The notes beneath the pieces are model-generated. The model had not been told where the DNA came from, made no database searches, and saw only the letters and a program-made list of their open reading frames with translations. Shown here one piece after another: positions 44,087-53,228 of a stretch of DNA of 64,000 bases. A program made the position numbers and the translations under genes. Each line of letters opens with the position of its first letter. The stretch's first letter is position 1. Origin of the DNA: an uncultured Blautia sp. (GTDB lineage: Bacteria; Bacillota; Clostridia; Lachnospirales; Lachnospiraceae); contig CABSEJ010000002.1 in assembly GCA_902476765.1 (NCBI GenBank), forward strand, positions 4,282-68,281, read 5' to 3'.

Positions 44087-45226
44087 TTAACCTCTCAAAA
44101 TTTCTATTTTTTCTATGTATCCGTTTTTCACAAGGCTCTTAAAATCCGGCACCATAGGACTTCCGGGAATCTGTGGAAGAATGAATTTCCCTTCTTCTTC
44201 TCTGGGATAGATTTCCATGATGTCCACCAAAGGACGCATAACAGGAATAAGATACTCTACCATATCTTCTTCCCGGCCGGAAGCAATAAAGGCTGCCGTC
44301 ATATGAGAATACCCTCCGGAGCTAAGCTGGATTCCGTTTTCATAAGCCAGCTTTCTGCTTCTCATCCAATCCTCTACACTGCTTAAATTGCTGGGAATAG
44401 GCTCCAAATGCCTAACTCCCGCATCCACATAAGCTTCCATGGGATAATAGCATCTGGGGGATTCCCCCATAGCAATTGGTATGTCTGTCATTCCCGTCAA
44501 TCTTTTCAGTTCTCTCATATTATAAGAATGAACCGGCTCTTCCAGCCATTGGATACGGTATTCTTCAATCTGTTTTATAAACTCCAATGCATCCTCCGCC
44601 CGACTCCACAGTTGATTTACATCTACAGCTAGACTGATTTTATCTCCTGCTGCTTTTCTGACCTCCTCTATTTTTTTCACATCTGCCGCTAAATCTGCTC
44701 CAAAATTTCCCGCCACTTTTATCTTAAGCGTCTGGTATCCCTCTGCCAGATACTCCTCTGCCTCTTTCACGGCCTGAGTAATACTCAGATTTGTCCCACA
44801 GCCGCTGGCATAGGCCAAAGCCCAATCTCTTTTCGCTCCCAGAAACCGGTGCAGTGGCATAGACTTTCTTTTCGCCAGAATATCATGCAACACATAATCC
44901 AGCCTTCCAAGTTCTACCGCAGCTTCTCCGCTAAATCCACAGTTTCTGATGGACCAGTATAATTTTTCATACCATTCTCTGTAAGTACGGGTCTCCCCGT
45001 TCAGCAGGAGAGGAAGCAGCTGTTCCTGCATTTTTTTAGAACAAGGGCCTTGTCCGGAAATTTGATTGTCATCATACAATACCAGCCAACAGTCTACAGG
45101 GACCTTATAAAAAGGTCCCCCTGTGGCATCCCAAAAAGGCGCCGGTGTTCTTATCTCGGCCAGACTGTATATTTCCGCTCGTTGAAAGCGCATTTTTTCT
45201 AATCTACTTTTTTCATATTCCTCCAT
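44087..45226 (-). CDS. Enolase-superfamily (mandelate racemase/muconate lactonizing) enzyme
   Basis: A 379-residue protein with the superfamily's capping domain and TIM barrel. The K-x-K pair is K168-I-K170, and the metal ligands are D202 (in AVDVNQLW), E230 (in WLEEP) and E255 (in AMGES). H308 in SSGGYSHMTAAF is a candidate second acid/base. Such enzymes abstract the proton alpha to a carboxylate; in sugar operons they are usually acid-sugar dehydratases. The K-x-K form is the muconate-lactonizing type, while most acid-sugar dehydratases of the mandelate racemase type have K-x-H, so the reaction is open. It lies 22 bp after the binding-protein gene. Confidence 0.85.
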   Translation of the reverse strand: MEEYEKSRLEKMRFQRAEIYSLAEIRTPAPFWDATGGPFYKVPVDCWLVLYDDNQISGQGPCSKKMQEQLLPLLLNGETRTYREWYEKLYWSIRNCGFSGEAAVELGRLDYVLHDILAKRKSMPLHRFLGAKRDWALAYASGCGTNLSITQAVKEAEEYLAEGYQTLKIKVAGNFGADLAADVKKIEEVRKAAGDKISLAVDVNQLWSRAEDALEFIKQIEEYRIQWLEEPVHSYNMRELKRLTGMTDIPIAMGESPRCYYPMEAYVDAGVRHLEPIPSNLSSVEDWMRSRKLAYENGIQLSSGGYSHMTAAFIASGREEDMVEYLIPVMRPLVDIMEIYPREEEGKFILPQIPGSPMVPDFKSLVKNGYIEKIEILRG

Positions 45227-45248
45227 AGCAGCTTCCTTTCTCTATTTT

Positions 45249-46592
45249 TTACTGATTTGTCTGCAGATACTCTTTTTGGGCAGCAGTGAGATAATCCGCC
45301 CATTCCTTCAGTACTTCCTCAGAAGACCTCTCTTTTAGCAGTACAGCCTGGAAACCGGGCTCCTGGTATTTGCTCCGGAATTCATTCCACTGGGTTAGCC
45401 ATACTGGATGAGTCAGGAATTTTACGTTATCCGCCTGCATCATTTCCTGATACACCTTGTTATATTCATCCTGCTGATACCATTCTTCCTCATAAATCAA
45501 AGAGTTCACAGGTACCCTTCCTTCTTTCTCACAGTGATAAGAAGCAGCTTTAGCAGAAACAAGATATTTTACAAATTCTATGGCAGCTTCCTGATGCTCT
45601 GCATTCTTCATTACCGAATATCCGGTAAAACTAATATCTTTAGTCACCACATTGCCATTTTTATTTGCAGGAGCAATCACATTAGCAAAATTTCCCTCTC
45701 CTAAATTCTTTTGATGCTCTGCCAGGGAAGAAGAATTATGGCTGATATACATACTGGTTTCAGAACCAAATTCCGCCACCATCTCTTTAAAGCTGTTAGT
45801 TACACTATCTTTTGAAGTCCAGTTATTCCAATAAATACTGGCATATAAATCCATAGCCTCTGCGAAAACAGCATCAGACAATACACAGTTTCCCTCTTCA
45901 TCAAACATTTGGTCCTGGTCTGCATAAGTGAAAATAAAGTCAAAGAGATTTTCCATGGAACCGGCACCGCCTCTCAATGAATAAAAATAGGTTCCATTTG
46001 CAGAATCTGCATATTTTTCACAATCCTCCATAAACTCATCAATGGTCTTAGGCGCCTGTATTCCCTTTTCCTCCATCAATTTCGTATTGGCCCAAGAAAT
46101 ATCTGTTGTAATGTACTGGGGAAGGCAGTAAAGCTGTTTATCCACTACACAGTTTCTCACAGCATTTAAAGTGGCCTCATCCAGATTTTCTTTTTCCTCA
46201 AACTGGTTAAAAGCATCCTCCAAACAGAGCAGTGCTCCCTGGTCAGCAAAAGAAGAAATATCCATATCCCGGATACTCACTACATCGGGCACGGAGTTTG
46301 TGGCAACAGCCACATTATACTTCTGCAGATAAGAGTCCGAAGGAAGTCCCACATACTTTACTTCGTACTGAGGATAGTCTTCTTCAAACATTTTTATTAC
46401 TTCCTCAAAAATAGCATTAGAGGTGGGGTTTCCGTCGTGATACCAGAATTCAATGGTTTCCTTTTTTCCGCTGGCGCTGTCACTTTCCTTATCCCCATCA
46501 GTACCTGCACCTTTTTCACCGCCGCATCCTGCAAGGCTTCCAATAACCAGTGTTCCTGCCAGAAACAGCCCTAACAATGTTTTTTTCTTCAT
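45249..46592 (-). CDS. ABC sugar transporter substrate-binding lipoprotein
   Basis: A 447-residue extracellular binding protein of the MalE/UgpB type (family 1). The signal peptide ends in the lipobox LAGC, with C23 as the lipidated residue. The mature part contains IEFWYHDGNPTSNAIFEEVIKMFEEDYP and VPDVVSIRDMD, typical of the family's N-terminal lobe. It delivers the substrate to the two permeases encoded upstream. An unusual UroD-like gene separates it from the permeases. No ATPase is encoded in the operon, so a shared MsmX-type ATPase probably powers it. Confidence 0.93.
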   Translation of the reverse strand: MKKKTLLGLFLAGTLVIGSLAGCGGEKGAGTDGDKESDSASGKKETIEFWYHDGNPTSNAIFEEVIKMFEEDYPQYEVKYVGLPSDSYLQKYNVAVATNSVPDVVSIRDMDISSFADQGALLCLEDAFNQFEEKENLDEATLNAVRNCVVDKQLYCLPQYITTDISWANTKLMEEKGIQAPKTIDEFMEDCEKYADSANGTYFYSLRGGAGSMENLFDFIFTYADQDQMFDEEGNCVLSDAVFAEAMDLYASIYWNNWTSKDSVTNSFKEMVAEFGSETSMYISHNSSSLAEHQKNLGEGNFANVIAPANKNGNVVTKDISFTGYSVMKNAEHQEAAIEFVKYLVSAKAASYHCEKEGRVPVNSLIYEEEWYQQDEYNKVYQEMMQADNVKFLTHPVWLTQWNEFRSKYQEPGFQAVLLKERSSEEVLKEWADYLTAAQKEYLQTNQ

Positions 46593-46606
46593 CTTCTTTC
46601 CTCCTT

Positions 46607-47779
46607 TTACACCTGAAAAGTACCTTTTATATCGCTCCAGTTTTTTTCTGCATAATCCAGCAAATAATCTGCCTGCTTTTTAGACATTTCCGGAAAGTGC
46701 AAAAACAGACTGTGGGAACCATATTTTTTTACTAATCGCTCTGCATTCCTTATCCAGTCCTCAAATTCACCTGAATATACCTTTACCCACAGGGATTTTC
46801 CTGCTTTTCTCGCTTTATCATAAATAATGTCCCATTCTTCTAAAGTTCCGTCAGGTCCTGCGTCTCCGCTGGTCCATTGGATAGCGTCAATCTCATCTAT
46901 ATCCAGGATAAAATCCAAATGTTTGATGTTGTCTGGTCCATCCAAATGGTAAACCACATAATCTAGCTTTTTGGCCTGTTCTCTTAATGGCTCTACCATA
47001 AACTCCTTAAACTGGGTGGGAGACATCAAGGCACCAAAGTCGCATTGAAGCTTGGCTGTTTTTCCAGGACCCCAAATTTGGAAAACCATGTAGGCGCTTC
47101 CTCCTTCTTCGTCCTTTACCAGCTCATAAAACCTGTCATAGTATTCAAAATAGGTATTTTGGATTTCCCAAATTCTTTTCTGCACTGTCTCAGGTTCTTC
47201 GATTTCATCATACAGCAAGTCCTGGGCACCTCTCATAGACGCCAATACATCAATTCCCTCCATCAAATCCGGAATACATACATAAAAATCATCACCAGCC
47301 AGTTCTCTGCATTTTTTTGTCAGCTCTAAATGTTTTTTCAGCCATGAATTTTCCTCATTAAAGCAAATAGGTGGATGGTCTATTATATCCGTCATACAGG
47401 GGTGATACCAGATGGTATCCATACGAAATTCTATGTCAGCTCCCAAATAAGAGGCCACAGACCCCGGACCAAAGTCCACCTGCATATTTGGAAAGCTTTC
47501 TCCCATAAATTCATGGGTATCACAAAAATAACGGTATCTTTTCACACTTTTCTCAACGTTTAAAAATTTGTCCTCCGGGTCAGAACATTTCAATTCCTCT
47601 GGAAGGCAGCGGTACCATCCTTCGCTGCGGCACACATCCGTACACACTTCCTGGCTGGCCGCCTCCTCAATTTCTTCTTTTCTGGCAATCACGCACATTA
47701 AAGGCCTACCCGTATTGGCATGTTTCCAGTAATTTGTCCATTTTTCTTTGGTTTCTTCCCAATTTTTCTTATACTTCAT
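46607..47779 (-). CDS. Uroporphyrinogen decarboxylase-fold protein of unknown substrate
   Basis: A 390-residue protein of the UroD/MtaA superfamily, a TIM barrel. It has MQVDFGPGSVASYLGADIEF in the first third and YHLDGPDNIKHLDFILDI with IDAIQWTSGDAGPDG in the C-terminal half. In corrinoid methyltransferases of this fold a zinc-binding H-x-C is expected; here the corresponding place reads H278-L-D280, so zinc-thiol methyl transfer looks unlikely. The residues that bind porphyrins in true HemE are not evident. The gene is 14 bp from the binding-protein gene and 4 bp from a permease gene, so it belongs to the sugar operon. Function unknown; a role in modifying the carboxylated sugar or an aryl glycoside is speculation. 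Confidence 0.75.
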   Translation of the reverse strand: MKYKKNWEETKEKWTNYWKHANTGRPLMCVIARKEEIEEAASQEVCTDVCRSEGWYRCLPEELKCSDPEDKFLNVEKSVKRYRYFCDTHEFMGESFPNMQVDFGPGSVASYLGADIEFRMDTIWYHPCMTDIIDHPPICFNEENSWLKKHLELTKKCRELAGDDFYVCIPDLMEGIDVLASMRGAQDLLYDEIEEPETVQKRIWEIQNTYFEYYDRFYELVKDEEGGSAYMVFQIWGPGKTAKLQCDFGALMSPTQFKEFMVEPLREQAKKLDYVVYHLDGPDNIKHLDFILDIDEIDAIQWTSGDAGPDGTLEEWDIIYDKARKAGKSLWVKVYSGEFEDWIRNAERLVKKYGSHSLFLHFPEMSKKQADYLLDYAEKNWSDIKGTFQV

Positions 47780-47783
47780 AATC

Positions 47784-48626
47784 TCATCCTTTCACTGCAC
47801 CTGCAGACAGTCCTTCTACCAGATATTTCTGGATAAAACAAAAAACAAGCAGCACCGGTATCAAAGCTACAATTGTTCCTGCAGCCAGACCACCGTAATT
47901 TACAGTAAATTCTCCTTTCATCATACTTAACCCCACCGGAAGGGTGAATTTTTCCGAATCGTTGATAAAATTAAGGGAATACACAAACTCATTCCATGTA
48001 TTAACAAAGGCAAACGCTCCTGAGGACACGATACCAGGCAGAATGGAAGGCACCACAATTCGGAAAATAGCCTTCCAAATAGAGCAGCCGTCTATCTGGG
48101 CCGCCTCCTCCAATGTGGTTGGAACACTGGAGAAAAACCCGCTTATCATTATCATGCAAAAAGGCAGATTTACGGTAGTGTTTGTAATAATCAGGGACCA
48201 TAAATTATTTATAAGACCCAGCTTGCTGAAAATCGTGAATAACGGAATCAAGATTACTACTCCCGGCAGCATTTGGGTAATAAGCAATAAGAAAAATGTA
48301 AATTTTTTTCCTTTAAATTTGTACCTGGATATGGCATATCCGCCTAAAATCGCAATAAGAATAATCAGTACGGTTGTGGCTCCTGATACAATCAAGCTGT
48401 TAAGAAAGTACTGGTCAAATCCCATACTGGACAACATATTTTTATAATTGTCAAAAGTAAAGGGCACAGGCAGATACTTAATAGGCAAATCCATAATGCT
48501 GCTTTCTTCCTTTAAAGAGGTGCAGAGAAACCAATAATATGGAAATAAGGTAACAATGGTGCATAAAATAATAGGAATATAACAGACAAACAGTTTTTTT
48601 ACTTTTTTCTTTTTCGCTCTTGTCAT
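47784..48626 (-). CDS. ABC sugar transporter permease (MalG-like)
   Basis: A 280-residue membrane protein with six predicted helices. The N-terminal cytoplasmic part is basic, and the cytoplasmic EAA loop is TLEEAAQIDGCSIWKAIFRIVVP, which contacts the ATPase. The order and size fit MalG-type (CUT1) permeases. It starts at the last base of the preceding permease's stop codon (1-base overlap) and precedes the UroD-like gene. It pairs with the permease upstream and the lipoprotein downstream to import a carbohydrate. Confidence 0.93.
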   Translation of the reverse strand: MTRAKKKKVKKLFVCYIPIILCTIVTLFPYYWFLCTSLKEESSIMDLPIKYLPVPFTFDNYKNMLSSMGFDQYFLNSLIVSGATTVLIILIAILGGYAISRYKFKGKKFTFFLLLITQMLPGVVILIPLFTIFSKLGLINNLWSLIITNTTVNLPFCMIMISGFFSSVPTTLEEAAQIDGCSIWKAIFRIVVPSILPGIVSSGAFAFVNTWNEFVYSLNFINDSEKFTLPVGLSMMKGEFTVNYGGLAAGTIVALIPVLLVFCFIQKYLVEGLSAGAVKG

Positions 48627-49525
48627 TAGTAATATTCCTCCTTTCCGTATCTTCCCAGTTTCAAATAAACAGCTGAAAAAATCAACAAAACAAAAATCAT
48701 CAGCACCGCCATAGCAGAAGCATATCCTGCATCCAGGGAATCATTAAAACTCATCATGATATACACAGGAACCGTAAGGGTAGAAAAATTAGGTCCGCCC
48801 TTTGTCATTCCGTAAATAATATCCACCACATTTAAAGTCCATATGGTGCGCAGAAGAATGGTCAGCAATAAGGTATCTTTTATCAATGGCATGGTAATTC
48901 TTGAAAATTTATACCAGGCTCCGGCTCCGTCCACATCTGCGGACTCATAAATTTCCGGGGAAATGGTTTGGAGCGCCGCTAAAATACTGATTGCGAAAAA
49001 CGGAATTCCTCTCCAGGTATTTGCGATTATCAGTGCCCACATAGCTGTACCTCCATCGGCAAACCAGGATACCCGTTCCTGGGCAATTCCTACTTTCATC
49101 ATCAAATCGCCCAAAACCCCTACACTTTCATTAAACATAAAGCTGAAAATCAAAGCTACCAGAATTCCTCCCACGGCCCAAGGAGTAAACATCAAAGCTC
49201 TGAAAACGCCTCTCCCCTTAAACTTCTGGTTTAACAGTAAGGCCACAGCCAGGCCCAAAACCGCCTGCAGCAGTACATTGACCACTGTCCAATAAACCGA
49301 ATTCCCTGCTGCTTTCAGAAATGTGGGGTCCGTAAGAAGCTCCTTAAAATGTTGGATTCCTATAAATTCCTGTCCCCCAGGATTGGTTAAAATATACTCC
49401 TGGGTGCTAAGAAAAAAGGTTCTGCAAATAGGATAAATCATAAAAACTCCAATCACTGCAAATGTAGGGAGCAGCATCAAATATGGAAGCTTTGACCGCT
49501 TTGCATGTAATTTTTTTCCTTTCAT
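48626..49525 (-). CDS. ABC sugar transporter permease (MalF-like)
   Basis: A 299-residue membrane protein with six predicted helices. It begins with a basic stretch followed by LPYLMLLPTFAVIGVFMIYPICRTFFLS, typical for MalF/UgpA-type permeases. The EAA loop reads ISPEIYESADVDGAGAWYKFSRITMPLI. AAAGGAGG stands 6 bases before the ATG. It is the first gene of a nine-gene unit running down to the YesN-type regulator. The upstream gap is AT-rich and has several promoter-like sequences, but none clear enough to name. Confidence 0.93.
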   Translation of the reverse strand: MKGKKLHAKRSKLPYLMLLPTFAVIGVFMIYPICRTFFLSTQEYILTNPGGQEFIGIQHFKELLTDPTFLKAAGNSVYWTVVNVLLQAVLGLAVALLLNQKFKGRGVFRALMFTPWAVGGILVALIFSFMFNESVGVLGDLMMKVGIAQERVSWFADGGTAMWALIIANTWRGIPFFAISILAALQTISPEIYESADVDGAGAWYKFSRITMPLIKDTLLLTILLRTIWTLNVVDIIYGMTKGGPNFSTLTVPVYIMMSFNDSLDAGYASAMAVLMIFVLLIFSAVYLKLGRYGKEEYY

Positions 49526-49655
49526 TTTCGTCCTCCTTTCTACTAATCCTATAATAGTATTTTTTAATAATAAAATCGTTCAGTTTTATCCTTTATTTGT
49601 TCATTTTTCTATCAAGTATATAGTATCATCCGTCACCTTTACCTTTTTGCACACT

Positions 49656-49692
49656 AAAAAAGACCATGCGCTTTATAAAACGCATAGTCTTT
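49656..49692 (-). terminator. Terminator after the ABC-2 exporter operon
   Basis: On the minus strand AAAGACTATGCG pairs with CGCATGGTCTTT across a loop of about ten bases, one mismatch-type G-T pair, followed by a T run. It lies 19 bp past the stop of the last ABC-2 permease gene and upstream of the sugar operon. Confidence 0.8.
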
Positions 49693-49710
49693 TCATTTTG
49701 AAGCAATTTT

Positions 49711-50859
49711 TTATTCCTCCTGCCTTTTAGCCTTGTTTATGGCCATAGCCACCGCCACGCAGGCAGCTCCAAAAGCAAGCTGAATCAGGATTCCCTGACA
49801 TAGCCGCTCCCTCAGGCTGGCTGTCAATTCATGGTTGTAGCAGAGTATGCCCATATTTTGGGAGTACCAGAAGGTAGGGAAAAACTGGCCGATTCTTTTC
49901 ACTGTTCCTGTAAGCATTTCCAGGGGGATAAATACTCCGCCAAGGAAACTGAAACCCAGGGAGACAACATTGGCCAATCCGTTGACCGCCTCACTGGTCT
50001 TTGCCACATTTCCGATAAAAAAGGAAGCTGCCAAAGCGGAAAGCATGATGGAAAAACCATTGAGCAGAATATACCATTTGTTGGGACTCTCCAGAAAATC
50101 TCCCCCGCAGAGAGCTATCCCCATTCCCTGGCAGAGAACCCAAATACCAAGACCCACGGTGAGAAAAGCCAGGAACATTTCCAAGCTTTGTTTCCGCAAA
50201 GGCATACTGGTTGCCATAAGCCGTCTGCGGATGTCCAGCTTCTGATATTCTCTGCGTACTACTCCCATAGTAAAGCAAAGAATACTGAAATACAGATAAG
50301 GCATAAAACGGAACACATTATACATGGAGTCGGACCCCTGAGGACTTTCCACCTTGACCTTTGCCTTTATCTCACTGCTTTCTCTTAGGATTTCAATGGC
50401 CTCATTTTCGGAATAGCCTGCTGCTATACATACCCTGGCACTGTTCACAAAACCATTTACCACAGCGTTTACGTCATATTCCCATCTGCTTCCGGGCTCG
50501 CTCATAACCTCCAGTTTTTCCTCCCCTTCCAGGCAATCTTTCTGAAATTCCCTGGGAATCAGCAGCACATATTTTACCTCTTGATTATACAACGCTTCTG
50601 TAATCTTCCCTTTATCATCCTCCATTTTCTTTACCACATAACGCTGTCTCAGATAATCGGTAAGAGCCTGAGACCAGGGCCCTTCCTCCTTGTTGACCAC
50701 ACCTATCTGCACCTCCTGTCCTATGTACCAGTCACCCTTGCTTGCATCCCCGGAAAACTGTACCATCAGCAAGGACACCAGAAAAAAGATCACACAATAC
50801 ATGATAATGGTGTGAAAATTTCCTCTCATACAAAGTATATATCCTCTAAATACTTTCAT
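49711..50859 (-). CDS. ABC-2 type transporter permease (second subunit)
   Basis: A 382-residue membrane protein. One helix near residues 17-35 is followed by an extracellular domain of about 150 residues, and then by five to six helices from about residue 190, the ABC2_membrane_3 layout. The stretch LMATSMPLRKQSLEMFLAFL is the typical cytoplasmic gate segment. The extracellular domain has a DUF-like pattern also present in the neighbouring permease, so the two are probably paralogues forming a heterodimer. The start overlaps the first permease gene by 14 bp. Exporters of this kind move drugs, peptides or lipids; the substrate is unknown. Confidence 0.85.
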   Translation of the reverse strand: MKVFRGYILCMRGNFHTIIMYCVIFFLVSLLMVQFSGDASKGDWYIGQEVQIGVVNKEEGPWSQALTDYLRQRYVVKKMEDDKGKITEALYNQEVKYVLLIPREFQKDCLEGEEKLEVMSEPGSRWEYDVNAVVNGFVNSARVCIAAGYSENEAIEILRESSEIKAKVKVESPQGSDSMYNVFRFMPYLYFSILCFTMGVVRREYQKLDIRRRLMATSMPLRKQSLEMFLAFLTVGLGIWVLCQGMGIALCGGDFLESPNKWYILLNGFSIMLSALAASFFIGNVAKTSEAVNGLANVVSLGFSFLGGVFIPLEMLTGTVKRIGQFFPTFWYSQNMGILCYNHELTASLRERLCQGILIQLAFGAACVAVAMAINKAKRQEE

Positions 50860-51979
50860 AACGCATTCTCCTCATGGACATAATCGCAGCCGCCAGCATT
50901 ACCAGAGCCAGCAGGGCCAGACAGGTCAGGCTTCTTATGTATTTTTCCTGGTCATCATAGACCAGAACACTATAAAAAGCGTCCGTAATCAAAGCGCCGG
51001 GATTGATTCTGTTTACGATAGGGACATGCTGCTCTATACTGCTTTTCACCCCGCCCACCATCAAATCTGCAAGAAAAGAGCAGGTCATACTCAGGCTTAC
51101 CAGAAAGCCGTTTTTTGCCTTCTCTCCCCAGGAGCCCACCGTACCTACCAGCATTCCCAGGCTTGCTGCACACAAAGTAGACACCAGACAGATAAAAATA
51201 ATCTTTCCCTGGTCTTCCCCTGCATGTATATCCCCCAGAATCACCTGAAGGTAAAACAGCAGAACCAGCACCTCTCCAAAGCTGAGAATCCAGGCTGAAA
51301 TCAGACTGGCCGTTATGGTTTTCCAGCGTTTCAGACACCCTGCGGCCATCCTGGCTCCCAAGGAAGAAGTATTGGCCTGGACATTCACCGTATTATACAT
51401 ACCTAAAAAGCTTCCGTACAGACAGCTCATAGCCACCAGGGCAAAGAAATAATTCTGGATGTTGTCTATGGATTTTCCTCCCAAGGCTACCGCTTTGGTG
51501 GCCTCTTTGTACTCAGTCAGAGCCGAGACGGCCTCCCCTAGCCTTTCCGGCCGTTCTGCTCCCACTTTTTCCAAAAGGTATCGGTTTCTTTCATACATCT
51601 CCAGCACCTGAGACAGAATACCGGTATACACAGAGTCCTCTCCTACGGTAAGGGAGCGTTCCTCCCCGGCATAGAAAATTCCGTCAATCCTGTCGTTTTT
51701 CAATGCCTCTGCGGCCTCTTCCTCAGACATCTCTTCTATGCGGATATAGGATACGTCAAGAGACTGAAGATATTGCCGAAAGCTTTCTTTCTCCTGGGTA
51801 CTGCCGGATGCTTCCATGACCAAAGCTGCCTCCATATCCCCCATACTATGCCGGCTCATCATTCCTTCCAGGGTAAAATGAAAGAGAGTGGCCAATATCA
51901 GAGGGAAAATCAGCGTCCAGAAGAGAGCGGATTTTTCCCTTACCGATACTAAAATCTGTCTTTTTATTATCCGAAACAT
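50846..51979 (-). CDS. ABC-2 type transporter permease (first subunit)
   Basis: A 377-residue membrane protein with one N-terminal helix (about 20-40), an extracellular part rich in Glu/Ser, and about six helices from residue 180 on. The segment LGARMAAGCLKRWKTITASLISAW marks the cytoplasmic loop before the gate helix. It shares layout with the next permease. It lies 11 bp after the ATPase and overlaps the second permease by 14 bp, so all three genes form one transcript. Likely half of a heterodimeric exporter regulated by the divergent NarL-type two-component system. Confidence 0.85.
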   Translation of the reverse strand: MFRIIKRQILVSVREKSALFWTLIFPLILATLFHFTLEGMMSRHSMGDMEAALVMEASGSTQEKESFRQYLQSLDVSYIRIEEMSEEEAAEALKNDRIDGIFYAGEERSLTVGEDSVYTGILSQVLEMYERNRYLLEKVGAERPERLGEAVSALTEYKEATKAVALGGKSIDNIQNYFFALVAMSCLYGSFLGMYNTVNVQANTSSLGARMAAGCLKRWKTITASLISAWILSFGEVLVLLFYLQVILGDIHAGEDQGKIIFICLVSTLCAASLGMLVGTVGSWGEKAKNGFLVSLSMTCSFLADLMVGGVKSSIEQHVPIVNRINPGALITDAFYSVLVYDDQEKYIRSLTCLALLALVMLAAAIMSMRRMRYESI

Positions 51980-51990
51980 TTCTTATCCTC

Positions 51991-52926
51991 CTAATCCCGC
52001 AATTCTTTCCCCGTAATCTCCAGAAACACGTCGTTTAAAGTAGGAAGCTCAGAAAACAACCGTCCGCAAACCAATTTTTCCTGCTCCATATAGCCTAAAA
52101 GCCTAAGCAGGTTATTGTCTGTCCCTTCGAACCGCAGCTCCAGATTTCCCTCCTTATATTCCGCTGCATACACATGAGGCATATTCCGGATATAGGCAAG
52201 TTGTTCCGGTGACAGAACAACAGCCTCCATGTGTATTTTTTCTCCGGTTTTTATCATGGCTTTCAATTCCTCTGCAGTACCCTGTGCCAAACATCTGCCA
52301 TGGTCTAAAATAGCAATTTTGGTACAAATCTGTTCTACCTCTTCCATATAGTGGGAGGTATAAATAATGGTAGAGCCATTCCGGTTCATTTCCTGAATCC
52401 CTTCCAAAATCTTATTTCTACTCTGAGGGTCTACAGCCACCGTAGGCTCATCCAGGATAATCAGCCTTGGCTTATGGGCTATGCCGCAGGCAATATTCAA
52501 TCTTCTAAGCAAACCTCCGGAAAGTTTTTTCGGTCTTTTCTTCTCATAGCCTTCCAAACCGGTAAAGGCCACCGCCTCCTCCACCAGCTTTCTCCTCTCC
52601 CTTTTATTCTCCACATACATGCCGCAAAAATAGTCAATATTTTCCCAAACAGATAGTTCGTCAAAAACAGCTACATTCTGCATGACCAGGCCAATCTGGC
52701 GCTTAATGTCATAGCTGTCCGGCTGCATCTCTTTACCGAAAATACGGATACTTCCCTTATCAAATTTCAATAAAGCCAACAGGCAGTTAATAACCGTGGT
52801 CTTTCCCGAGCCGTTTGGCCCCAGCAGGCCGAAAATTTCCCCCTCCTCAATCTGCAAATTCAGATGGTCCAGGGCCAGGGTATCTTTATATCGTTTAACC
52901 AGATTGTTAATCTCTATAACAGGCAT
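51991..52926 (-). CDS. ABC-2 transporter ATP-binding protein
   Basis: A 311-residue ATPase of the drug-exporter (DRA/CcmA-like) group. Walker A is GLLGPNGSGKTTVINCLL, the Q loop is QIGLVMQNVAVFDELSV, the signature is the slightly changed LSGGLLRRLNIACGIA, Walker B is LIILDEPTVAVDPQSR, and the switch His lies in TSHYMEEVEQIC. A C-terminal extension of about 90 residues is usual for this group. AAAGGAG precedes the ATG at about ten bases. The gene is divergent from a NarL-type kinase/regulator pair, with a MITE-like element between them. Confidence 0.93.
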   Translation of the reverse strand: MPVIEINNLVKRYKDTLALDHLNLQIEEGEIFGLLGPNGSGKTTVINCLLALLKFDKGSIRIFGKEMQPDSYDIKRQIGLVMQNVAVFDELSVWENIDYFCGMYVENKRERRKLVEEAVAFTGLEGYEKKRPKKLSGGLLRRLNIACGIAHKPRLIILDEPTVAVDPQSRNKILEGIQEMNRNGSTIIYTSHYMEEVEQICTKIAILDHGRCLAQGTAEELKAMIKTGEKIHMEAVVLSPEQLAYIRNMPHVYAAEYKEGNLELRFEGTDNNLLRLLGYMEQEKLVCGRLFSELPTLNDVFLEITGKELRD

Positions 52927-53018
52927 TTTTTTGTCACTCCTTTTCCATTTTCCTGTATCCTCTCTGGCAAGAGCATACGCCTCAACCTTAATGTTTCGCT
53001 TTGCGGTATACCCTCATA

Positions 53019-53183
53019 CTAGTGTACTGACACGTTCACATTTCAACAAATGACTTGCCTGAATTTCCATCTGCTGCGTTGTCGTCAATCGACGTAGCCA
53101 CCGCTACGCCTCATTCCTCCGCCTTGCAGAATGAAAATTCATTCTACGTCATTATGCTGAAAATGAACGTACCAGTATACTAG
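53019..53183. mobile_element. MITE-like element with about 29-bp terminal inverted repeats
   Basis: The left end starts CTAGTGTACTGACACGTTCA and the right end, read inverted, starts CTAGTATACTGGTACGTTCA. The ends match at about 24 of 29 positions with one gap. The 165-bp element has no open reading frame. Its interior has smaller dyads: CGTAGC/GCTACG around 53092-53107 and a palindromic AGAATG...CATTCT near 53129-53146. It fills most of the gap between the divergent ABC-2 and two-component operons. No target-site duplication is certain. Confidence 0.65.
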
Positions 53184-53228
53184 CAAAAAACTATTTTCCC
53201 GTACAGTGATATTCATCAGCTCTTCCCA

